Origin: Pseudomonadota bacterium
GTDB taxonomy: Bacteria; Pseudomonadota; Gammaproteobacteria; Burkholderiales; Burkholderiaceae_B
NCBI GenBank assembly: GCA_023386765.1
Contig: JAEWJD010000336.1
Span: 1 to 6,381, forward strand
Length of the DNA: 6,381 nucleotides
Direction of reading: 5' to 3'
The position numbers and the translations under genes are program-made. Below are positions 1 to 5,688 of this stretch, piece by piece (the first letter of the stretch is position 1; each line of letters begins with the position of its first letter). Under the pieces are notes generated by a model. It was not told the DNA's origin. It ran no database searches and saw nothing but the letters and a program-made list of their open reading frames with translations.

Positions 1-2
1 GC

Positions 3-1079
3 TCAGGCCAGCGCCTTGAGCACGGCGTCACCCATCTGCGAGGTACTCACCTTGGTGGTACCTGCTTCGTACAGATCGGGAGTCCGCAGGCCGTCGGCCA
101 GCACCTTGCGCACGGCAGCCTCGATGCGATCCGCCTGGGCCGCCTGGTCCAGCGAATAGCGCAGCAGCATGGCGGCCGACAGAATGGTGGCCAGCGGGTT
201 GGCCAGGTTCTGGCCCGCGATATCGGGGGCCGATCCATGGCTGGGTTCGTACAGGCCCTGGCCATCGGCATTGAGCGAGGCCGAAGGCAACATGCCGATG
301 GAGCCGGTCAGCATGGCCGCCTCGTCGGACAGGATATCGCCGAACAGATTGCCGGTGACGATCACATCGAACTGGCGCGGATTGCGCACCAGCTGCATGG
401 CAGCGTTGTCGACATACATGTGCGACAGCTCCACGTCCGGATAATCGCGCGCCGTCTCGATGACCAGATCGCGCCAGAACTGCGACGTCTCCAGCACGTT
501 GGCCTTGTCCACGCTGCACAGCTTCTTGCTGCGCTTGCGGGCGGTCTCGAAGCCTACGCGTGCGATGCGACGCACTTCGGACTCGGCATAGCGCATGGTG
601 TCGAAGCCCTCGCGCTCGCCGGCGAAGGTGCCGTCCGGCGCGCTGCGCACGCCACGCGGCGTGCCAAAGTAGATATCGCCGGTGAGTTCACGGATGATGA
701 GGATATCCAGGCCGGACACAATCTCCGGCTTCAGCGACGAGGCGCCGGCCAGTTCCGGATAAAGGATGGCCGGACGCAGGTTGGCGAACAGCTGCAGGGC
801 CTTGCGCAGACCCAGGATGGCTTGCTCGGGGCGGAACTCGCGCGGCAGGCTATCGTACTTCCAGTCGCCCACGGCGCCGAACAGCACCGCACGCGAGCGC
901 TTGGCCAGCTCCAGCGTGGCCGGCGGCAACGGATGCTCGAATTCGTCGAAGGCGGCTCCGCCGACCTTGGCCTCGACCAGCTCCAGCGGCAGGTCCAGGG
1001 CCTTGAGCACGCGCACGGCCTGCTCAACGATTTCCGGGCCGATGCCGTCGCCCGGCAGGACGGCGATAGTCTGAGTCAT
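3..1079 (-). CDS. leuB: 3-isopropylmalate dehydrogenase
   Basis: Cytoplasmic enzyme that oxidises and decarboxylates (2R,3S)-3-isopropylmalate with NAD+ to 2-oxoisocaproate, the third dedicated step of leucine synthesis. The 358-residue protein is full length for the family. Visible hallmarks are the N-terminal VLPGDGIGPEI, substrate-binding arginines R92, R102 and R130 (in RELTGDIYFG, with Y137), the catalytic lysine K192 in DKANVL, metal-binding aspartates D224, D248 and D252, and the isocitrate/isopropylmalate dehydrogenase signature beginning NLFGDILSDE (from residue 244). HGSAPDIAG (281-289) is the dinucleotide-binding loop, and D286 fits NAD rather than NADP use. The ATG start is preceded by AGGA at suitable spacing (minus strand ACAGGAATTGCC-ATG). 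It is the last gene of leuC-leuD-leuB in this window, 81 bp after leuD with a hairpin in the gap. The stop codon TGA is at 3-5, so the gene is complete. Confidence 0.98.
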   Translation of the reverse strand: MTQTIAVLPGDGIGPEIVEQAVRVLKALDLPLELVEAKVGGAAFDEFEHPLPPATLELAKRSRAVLFGAVGDWKYDSLPREFRPEQAILGLRKALQLFANLRPAILYPELAGASSLKPEIVSGLDILIIRELTGDIYFGTPRGVRSAPDGTFAGEREGFDTMRYAESEVRRIARVGFETARKRSKKLCSVDKANVLETSQFWRDLVIETARDYPDVELSHMYVDNAAMQLVRNPRQFDVIVTGNLFGDILSDEAAMLTGSIGMLPSASLNADGQGLYEPSHGSAPDIAGQNLANPLATILSAAMLLRYSLDQAAQADRIEAAVRKVLADGLRTPDLYEAGTTKVSTSQMGDAVLKALA

Positions 1080-1104
1080 GGCAATTCCTGTGTATCGAAT
1101 AAAT

Positions 1105-1130
1105 GCCGGGCATCACACGATGCCCGGAAT
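1105..1130 (-). other. Intercistronic hairpin between leuD and leuB
   Basis: Perfect 9-bp inverted repeat with arms at 1106-1114 and 1119-1127. On the transcribed strand it reads CCGGGCATC, loop GTGT, GATGCCCGG. It lies 33 bp after the leuD stop and about 26 bp before the leuB start. It is followed by CATTTATTCG, which is only moderately U-rich. It could be a leaky terminator, an mRNA-stabilising or processing element between leuD and leuB, or chance. The leuB ribosome binding site lies outside the stem. Confidence 0.6.
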
Positions 1131-1160
1131 GAGTATGGCTGAATGAACGTCCGTCGCCGA

Positions 1161-1811
1161 TCAGGCCACCGGGCGGCTTTCCAGCCACGAGTGGCGCGCC
1201 AGGCGCTCGGCCTCGAAGGCACGGATTTTATCGGCCTGGCGCAGCGTCAGGCCGATATCGTCAAAACCGTTGAGCAGGCAGTACTTGCGGAACTCGTCGA
1301 TCTCGAAGCCCATTTCCCGGCCATCGGCGCCAATCACCACCTGACGCTCCAGGTCGATCTTGAGCTTGTAGCCCGGGAAGGCCTTGACCTCATCGAACAG
1401 GCGCGCCACTTCGAGCTCGTTCAGGATGATCGGCAGCAGGCCGTTCTTGAAACTGTTGTTGAAGAAAATATCGGCGTACGACGGCGCAATGATGGCGCGG
1501 AAACCATACTGCTGCAGGGCCCAGGGCGCATGCTCACGGCTGGAACCGCAGCCGAAGTTCTTGCGCGCCAGCAACACCGAGGCACCCTGGTAGCGCGGCT
1601 GGTTCAGCACGAAGTCCGGATTCAGCGGACGCTTGCTGTTGTCCATGCCCGGCTCGCCGTGATCCAGGTAGCGCAGCTCATCGAACAGGTTGGGGCCGAA
1701 CCCCGAGCGCTTGATCGACTTCAGGAACTGCTTCGGAATGATGAGGTCGGTGTCGACGTTCTCGCGATCCAGCGGCGCGACCAGGCCTTCGTGAAAGGTA
1801 AATGCTTGCAT
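1161..1811 (-). CDS. leuD: 3-isopropylmalate dehydratase small subunit
   Basis: Small (swivel-domain) subunit of isopropylmalate isomerase. With LeuC it converts 2-isopropylmalate to 3-isopropylmalate in the cytoplasm through dehydration and rehydration. The 216 residues are normal for proteobacterial LeuD (about 200-216). The diagnostic stretch NFGCGSSREHAPWAL is at residues 85-99, and the N-terminal substrate loop LDRENVDTDLIIPKQFL at 14-30; the central PSYADIFFNNSFKNGLLPI (110-128) is also typical. The reading frame stays open upstream to 1985, but that stretch overlaps leuC and has no LeuD similarity. The ATG at 1811 is chosen because MQAFTFHEGL matches family N-termini and a strong AGGGGAA ribosome binding site sits just upstream. 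It starts 13 bp after the leuC stop, so the two subunits are very likely made from one transcript, as expected for a heterodimer. Confidence 0.97.
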   Translation of the reverse strand: MQAFTFHEGLVAPLDRENVDTDLIIPKQFLKSIKRSGFGPNLFDELRYLDHGEPGMDNSKRPLNPDFVLNQPRYQGASVLLARKNFGCGSSREHAPWALQQYGFRAIIAPSYADIFFNNSFKNGLLPIILNELEVARLFDEVKAFPGYKLKIDLERQVVIGADGREMGFEIDEFRKYCLLNGFDDIGLTLRQADKIRAFEAERLARHSWLESRPVA

Positions 1812-1815
1812 GTGA

Positions 1816-1822
1816 TTCCCCT
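1816..1822 (-). promoter_or_regulatory. leuD ribosome binding site
   Basis: The minus strand reads AGGGGAA-TCAC-ATG, a strong Shine-Dalgarno sequence within the 13-bp leuC-leuD gap. It decides the LeuD start at 1811 over the longer open frame that extends into leuC. Confidence 0.75.
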
Positions 1823-1824
1823 GC

Positions 1825-3228
1825 TCAGCGATAGCTGCGCACGTCGACGAAATGACCCGCCACCGCAGCCGCGGCAGCCATGGCCGGGCTGACCAGGTGG
1901 GTGCGCCCGCCCTGACCCTGACGGCCTTCGAAGTTGCGGTTGGAGGTCGAGGCGCAACGCTCGCCCGGCTCCAGGCGGTCGGCATTCATGGCCAGACACA
2001 TGGAGCAGCCCGGCTCGCGCCACTCGAAGCCGGCATCGATGAAGATCTTGTCCAGCCCTTCACGCTCTGCCTGTTGCTTGACCAGGCCCGAACCCGGCAC
2101 CACCATGGCCTGGCGCACATTGGAGGCCACGCGCTTGCCACGCGCCACCGCGGCCGCTTCGCGAAGGTCTTCGATACGCGAGTTGGTGCACGAACCGATG
2201 AACACCCGGTCGATGCGGATGTCGGTCAGGGGCGTGTTGGGCTTGAGGCCCATGTATTCCAGCGCGCGCTCCATGCCGCTGCGTTTGACGTCGTCTTTCT
2301 CGCGATCGGGATCCGGCACGCGGCTGTCGACCCGCAACACCATCTCGGGGGACGTGCCCCAGGTAACCTGCGGCTTGATGTCTTCGGCCCGGACCTGGAT
2401 CACCTGATCGAACTTGGCACCCGGATCGGAATGCAACGTGCGCCAGTACGACACGGCCTGATCCCAGGCCGCGCCCACCGGCGAAAACGGACGGCCCCGG
2501 AAATAATCGATGGTCTTGTCGTCGACGGCCACCATCCCGGAACGCGCACCGGCTTCGATGGCCATGTTACAGACCGTCATACGCCCTTCCATCGACAGGC
2601 CGCGGATGGCGCTGCCAGCGAACTCGATCGCGTGGCCGGTACCGCCGGCCGTGCCGATGATGCCGATGATATGCAGCACTACGTCTTTGGCGGTACAGCC
2701 GAAAGACAATTCACCTTCGACATTGATCAGCATGCTCTTGGCTTTCTTCATCAAGAGCGTCTGCGTCGCCAGCACGTGCTCGACTTCGGACGTACCGATG
2801 CCGAAGGCCAGTGCGCCCATCGCGCCATGCGTGCTGGTGTGCGAGTCACCGCAGACCACCGTCATGCCGGGCAAGGTCGCGCCCTGCTCCGGGCCGATCA
2901 CGTGCACGATGCCCTGGCGCAGGTCATTCATGCGGAATTCGGTAATGCCGTACTTGTCGCAGTTCGCGTCCAGCGTATCGACCTGCAGGCGCGAGATCGG
3001 GTCTTCGATCCCTTGCGCGCGATTGAGGGTCGGCACGTTGTGGTCGGCCACCGCCAGATTGGCGGCAATGCGCCAGGGCTGGCGCCCGGCGATGGACAGC
3101 CCCTCAAAAGCCTGCGGGCTGGTCACCTCGTGCAGCAGGTGGCGGTCGATATAGAGCAGACAGGTACCGTCTGCCTCTTGATGAACGACGTGGTCGTTCC
3201 AGAGTTTGTCGTAGAGAGTCTGGGCCAT
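1825..3228 (-). CDS. leuC: 3-isopropylmalate dehydratase large subunit
   Basis: Large catalytic subunit of isopropylmalate isomerase, an aconitase-family enzyme carrying a [4Fe-4S] cluster; it works with LeuD in leucine synthesis. The 467 residues match the usual length. The three cluster cysteines are visible: C347 in IGSCTNSR, and C408 and C411 in PGCSMCLAMN. Other family blocks are CGDSHTSTHGAMGALAFGIG (126-145), the TSEVEHVLATQ that follows, and the C-terminal TSNRNFEGRQG (428-438). The ATG at 3228 gives MAQTLYDKLW, a typical LeuC N-terminus, and no start codon lies in frame in the untranslated region just upstream. The Shine-Dalgarno region is weak (CAGAGCGCACTC before ATG). It is the first gene of the leu operon, 146 bp downstream of the MFS gene, with a candidate promoter and paired repeats in that gap. 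leuA is not present here. Confidence 0.98.
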   Translation of the reverse strand: MAQTLYDKLWNDHVVHQEADGTCLLYIDRHLLHEVTSPQAFEGLSIAGRQPWRIAANLAVADHNVPTLNRAQGIEDPISRLQVDTLDANCDKYGITEFRMNDLRQGIVHVIGPEQGATLPGMTVVCGDSHTSTHGAMGALAFGIGTSEVEHVLATQTLLMKKAKSMLINVEGELSFGCTAKDVVLHIIGIIGTAGGTGHAIEFAGSAIRGLSMEGRMTVCNMAIEAGARSGMVAVDDKTIDYFRGRPFSPVGAAWDQAVSYWRTLHSDPGAKFDQVIQVRAEDIKPQVTWGTSPEMVLRVDSRVPDPDREKDDVKRSGMERALEYMGLKPNTPLTDIRIDRVFIGSCTNSRIEDLREAAAVARGKRVASNVRQAMVVPGSGLVKQQAEREGLDKIFIDAGFEWREPGCSMCLAMNADRLEPGERCASTSNRNFEGRQGQGGRTHLVSPAMAAAAAVAGHFVDVRSYR

Positions 3229-3287
3229 GAGTGCGCTCTGAAGGTAGGCGAACCGCTTTCGATCACGAGATCCGGCGGCATGCAGCG

Positions 3288-3316
3288 ATTATGCCCATGC
3301 GATAAAGCTAGTACAA
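3288..3316 (-). promoter_or_regulatory. Candidate sigma-70-type promoter of leuC-leuD-leuB
   Basis: On the minus strand a -35-like TTGTAC (3316-3311) is followed by exactly 17 bp and then CATAAT (3293-3288), which matches five of six bases of TATAAT. The predicted transcript would start near 3281 and have a leader of about 50 nt before the leuC ATG. The -35 matches only the TTG half of the consensus, which fits a regulated promoter. This is based on spacing and consensus alone. Confidence 0.55.
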
Positions 3317-3339
3317 CTTAAGCAATTATCCTAGTACAA
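3308..3339 (-). promoter_or_regulatory. Paired TTGTACTAG sites upstream of leuC (putative operator)
   Basis: The nonamer TTGTACTAG (minus strand) occurs twice, at 3308-3316 and 3331-3339, with a period of 23 bp, so roughly on the same DNA face two helical turns apart. Each copy centres on GTAC. The distal copy extends to CTTGTACTAG, which is palindromic except at one base pair. The proximal copy overlaps the proposed -35 element and the distal one would sit near -55. This arrangement is typical of a dimeric repressor or activator, but the protein cannot be identified from the window. Confidence 0.5.
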
Positions 3340-3374
3340 GCACTACCCCCTTGCGCCCCACGCCGCCATGCGTC

Positions 3375-4682
3375 TCAGGTTTCAGGACGTGCCGCCCCCG
3401 CAGGGGGAGGCACCAGGCCTGACAGGTCCTCGACCGCCTCGTGATCCAGCGCCCCCTGCACCAGGTCTTCCGTGACCCGCAGCTCCACGCCAGTGGGCGT
3501 CATCTGCGAAGCGGCTGCGAACGGGGCCACCGGAGCCGGAGCCGGACGCTCCTGGCGGCGGCGCAGGAACAACAGCACCATGCCTGTATTGATCAGGGCA
3601 AAAGCCCAGAACAGCCCGCCCGGCCCCCATTCACTCATCATCGGCGAAATCATCAGCGGGCTGACCACCGAGCCGAGCGAGTTGATCAGCAACAGCCCCT
3701 GGATCATGCGCACCAGCGCGCCAGCCGGCGCCCGGTCCGCCGCATGGCTGACGGCCACCGGATAGACGGCAAAGATCCCACCACCCAACAGAAACAACAT
3801 CCCCCCCAGCCAGGGCGAACCGGCAGGCAACAGCAGGATCACCACCGACAGCGCGGCACAGAGCAATCCCAGCACGATCAGTACGCGCTGGCGGTCATGA
3901 CGATCCGACCAACGCCCGACCGGATACTGCAGCACCATCGCCCCCAGAATGGTCCAGGCCATCATGGCACCGACCTCCCCGATCGCCATGCCGATACGCT
4001 GCAGATACAACGGCAGCAAGGTATATACCGCCGCGATCGCCAGCCCGGAGCCGAAGCAGCCCACCACCCCGGTAGGCGTCAGCCGCAGCAGATTACGCGG
4101 CGACAGGGGTTCGACCCGGTCGACCACCGGCCCGCCGCGCGGCAGGATCACCATCGGCAACACGGACAGCGAGGCCAGCATGCCCGCGACCATGAAAGGC
4201 GCGGCCTCGCCCCAGCCGGCGATCGCACCCAATGCCGCCTGCCCGGCCACCCCCGAGCCATACAGCGCGATCATGTAGAACGCCAGCAAGCGTCCGCGCA
4301 TGGACGGTTCGGCAGCCATCAGCAACCAGCTTTCGACCACCAGAAACACCCCGACCGTGGCCCATCCGCCCAGCAGGCGGAATGCAAACCAGGCCCATGG
4401 ATCAGACACCAACCCCTGCAACAGGGCCGTGACCGCGATCATGGAAGCAAAACTGCTATAGGCACGGATATGGCCGATGCGCACGGTCAGGCGATCGTTG
4501 AACAAGGCCCCCAGGGCCAGGCCGATGAAGTAGGCGGAAGACACCCCCCCGATCATCGTGGCGGAAACGCCGGCCGCATCCAGGCGCAACGTTGTCAGAG
4601 AAGAAAGAAACCCGCTGCCAATGCAGACGATGAACAGACCCAGCAGGGGTGCCAGCGCGGGGGCCAGCAAATGCCACAACAT
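3375..4682 (-). CDS. MFS transporter, YcaD-like
   Basis: Predicted inner-membrane transporter of the major facilitator superfamily with about 12 helices; the substrate is unknown. It resembles E. coli YcaD as I recall that sequence: GGVSSAYFIGLALGAL (45-60, TM2), the motif-A-like loop NDRLTVRIGHIRAY (62-75), VVESWLL (115-121), RGRLLAFYM (129-137) and PVGRWSDR (254-261), the repeat of motif A in the second half. Helices fill residues 5-180 and 205-375, separated by a short polar loop (181-200). Residues about 376-435 form a soluble Pro/Ala-rich and then acidic tail beyond the usual YcaD length (about 380). The ATG at 4682 is preferred over a GTG at 4727 because GAGG lies five bases upstream and the protein then begins directly before TM1. 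It lies on the same strand as its neighbours but is separated by 175 bp from the protease gene and 146 bp from leuC, so it may be transcribed alone. Confidence 0.9.
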   Translation of the reverse strand: MLWHLLAPALAPLLGLFIVCIGSGFLSSLTTLRLDAAGVSATMIGGVSSAYFIGLALGALFNDRLTVRIGHIRAYSSFASMIAVTALLQGLVSDPWAWFAFRLLGGWATVGVFLVVESWLLMAAEPSMRGRLLAFYMIALYGSGVAGQAALGAIAGWGEAAPFMVAGMLASLSVLPMVILPRGGPVVDRVEPLSPRNLLRLTPTGVVGCFGSGLAIAAVYTLLPLYLQRIGMAIGEVGAMMAWTILGAMVLQYPVGRWSDRHDRQRVLIVLGLLCAALSVVILLLPAGSPWLGGMLFLLGGGIFAVYPVAVSHAADRAPAGALVRMIQGLLLINSLGSVVSPLMISPMMSEWGPGGLFWAFALINTGMVLLFLRRRQERPAPAPVAPFAAASQMTPTGVELRVTEDLVQGALDHEAVEDLSGLVPPPAGAARPET

Positions 4683-4687
4683 AACAA

Positions 4688-4691
4688 CCTC
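4688..4691 (-). promoter_or_regulatory. Ribosome binding site of the MFS gene
   Basis: The minus strand reads GAGG-TTGTT-ATG. This five-base spacing supports the ATG at 4682 as the start instead of the in-frame GTG at 4727. Confidence 0.6.
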
Positions 4692-4735
4692 GAAACACCG
4701 GCCACCCTGTGCCGGACAAGAAAACACACGACAAA

Positions 4736-4773
4736 CGCCGCCACCGTGCGCGACGAAGCGCCCCCTGGCGGCG
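4736..4773 (-). terminator. Possible terminator after the aroC-protease pair
   Basis: A perfect 8-bp outer stem (CGCCGCCA at 4736-4743 with TGGCGGCG at 4766-4773) encloses a second GCGC/GCGC stem (4748-4751 with 4758-4761). On the minus strand the structure is followed by GTTTGTCGTGTGTTTTCTTG, which is T-rich but interrupted. It sits 84 bp past the protease stop and before the MFS start, so it could end the upstream transcript or act in the MFS 5' leader. The long inner loop and broken T tract make it non-canonical. Confidence 0.35.
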
Positions 4774-4857
4774 GAAAGCGGAAAGAAAAAAGGGATTCGG
4801 ATCAGAGCGGCAAGCGCGGACGGCTATGCGGCCCTCGGGCCTCCTGGCTGCGCGGCG

Positions 4858-5676
4858 TTAGCGCCGCGACTGCTCGTATAGCGGCATGACGCGCTGCGCC
4901 GCCTGTTGCAGATCGCCAATACGCGTGGCGGCCGAAGGGTGAGTGGAGAGAAACTCGGGAGGCGTCTGCGCCCCCTGGGCCGCCCCCATTTTCTGCCAGA
5001 GCGTGACAGCGGCGCGAGGGTCATAACCCGCCCTCGCGGCCAGCTCCACCCCGATCAGGTCGGCTTCGCTCTCGTGCGAGCGGCTGTTGGGCAGCGTGAA
5101 CATCACCTCGCTGAGATTGGACCCGAGGTCCGTGGCCCGTTGCGAGCCCGTCAGGATGGACAGCACGGTCAGCCCGAGTTGCGCAGCCATCTGCTGGGAA
5201 ACCCGCTCGCGCGCATGCTCGCGCAAAGCATGCGCGATCTCGTGGCCGAGCACGGCGGCCAATTCGTCATCCGTGGGCTGGATGCGCTGGACCAGGCCGG
5301 AATAGACGGCCATCTTGCCACCCGGCATGCACCAGGCATTGACCTCATCCTCGCTGATGAGGTGGACTTCCCAATCCCAGTCGCGGGCATCACCGCGGAA
5401 CACCGGCACCTGCGCGACCAGGCGCTGGGTGATCGACTTGATGCGCTTGAGCTGGGTCGCGTCGCGGTCCAACCTGCCCTGGCTGCGCGCCTGGTTCAGC
5501 ACCGCCTGGTACTGGTTGCGCGCTTCCTGTTCAAGCTGGGCCTGCGGCACCAGCCCGGACACATACTGCTTGCGGTCGACACCGACCACGCCGGACTGCG
5601 TCGTGCTGATCCCGGCACAACCGGCCAGCGCCGCGGCCAGCAAGCCCATCGAAAGCCGGGTCATCATCCTGGACAT
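4858..5676 (-). CDS. M48 family zinc metalloprotease lipoprotein, LoiP/YggG-like
   Basis: Predicted periplasmic, outer-membrane-anchored zinc endopeptidase of family M48, in the group of E. coli LoiP (YggG) and BepA, which act in envelope protein quality control. The 272-residue protein opens with a lipoprotein signal: a hydrophobic GLLAAALAGC with lipobox L17-A18-G19-C20. The residue after Cys is Ala, not Asp, which favours outer-membrane sorting. The zinc site is HEIAH (145-149), with the third ligand E204 in HESEADLIG. VNAWCMPGGK (112-121) and STHPSAATRI (244-253) are further M48 blocks; the latter histidine region regulates the active site in BepA. The protein ends soon after the catalytic domain, without the TPR region of BepA, hence LoiP-like. 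The start could be the ATG at 5676 or either of the ATGs at codons 4 and 5; all keep the lipobox. It begins 12 bp after the aroC stop, so it is probably co-transcribed. The actual substrate is unknown. Confidence 0.93.
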   Translation of the reverse strand: MSRMMTRLSMGLLAAALAGCAGISTTQSGVVGVDRKQYVSGLVPQAQLEQEARNQYQAVLNQARSQGRLDRDATQLKRIKSITQRLVAQVPVFRGDARDWDWEVHLISEDEVNAWCMPGGKMAVYSGLVQRIQPTDDELAAVLGHEIAHALREHARERVSQQMAAQLGLTVLSILTGSQRATDLGSNLSEVMFTLPNSRSHESEADLIGVELAARAGYDPRAAVTLWQKMGAAQGAQTPPEFLSTHPSAATRIGDLQQAAQRVMPLYEQSRR

Positions 5677-5688
5677 GATCCTGCGGCC

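Larger units (their letters stand above)
4683..4857. other. Intergenic region between protease and MFS genes
   Basis: No gene is supported here. On the transcribed (minus) strand it carries a six-T run (4791-4786), then a two-tier inverted repeat (4736-4773), a T-rich stretch and a short CCGGC/GCCGG hairpin (4698-4702 with 4711-4715) directly before the MFS ribosome binding site. No convincing -35/-10 pair for the MFS gene was seen. A GGCCC/GGGCC repeat at 4830-4841 has only a two-base gap, so it would form a stem of about four pairs. Confidence 0.6.

Noticed and set aside
237..1142. 301-codon open frame on the plus strand opposite leuB
   Set aside because: It is antisense to a clear leuB, has low-complexity Ala/Gln/His-rich composition and no recognisable domain; high GC keeps this frame open.
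1812..1985. N-terminal extension of LeuD to a longer 274-residue protein
   Set aside because: The extra segment overlaps the leuC coding sequence, lacks LeuD similarity, and a strong ribosome binding site marks the ATG at 1811.
3249..3281. Short ATG frames in the leuC upstream region as a leader peptide
   Set aside because: The frame from 3281 (MPPDLVIESG) runs into leuC out of frame, and neither it nor the 11-codon frame starting at 3299 is rich in Leu codons.
1852..3321. 489-codon open frame on the plus strand opposite leuC
   Set aside because: It is a shadow of leuC rich in His, Arg and Gly with no family motif, and it runs through the leuC promoter.
3308..3339. TrpR-type operator, because of the CTAGT cores
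   Set aside because: TrpR operators are inverted CTAG repeats in a compact palindrome; here the sites are direct repeats 23 bp apart upstream of a leucine operon.
4683..4727. GTG start at 4727 for the MFS protein
   Set aside because: It adds a polar MFSCPAQGG segment before TM1 and overlaps the hairpin; the ATG at 4682 has GAGG at good spacing.
4784..4841. Classical rho-independent terminator at the six-T run after the protease gene
   Set aside because: The sequence just upstream of the T run forms no stable hairpin, and the GGCCC/GGGCC repeat is about 40 bp away with too small a loop.
3441..4889. 482-codon open frame on the plus strand opposite the MFS gene
   Set aside because: The product is Gln/His/Arg-rich and is the complement of hydrophobic transmembrane codons; no plausible protein.
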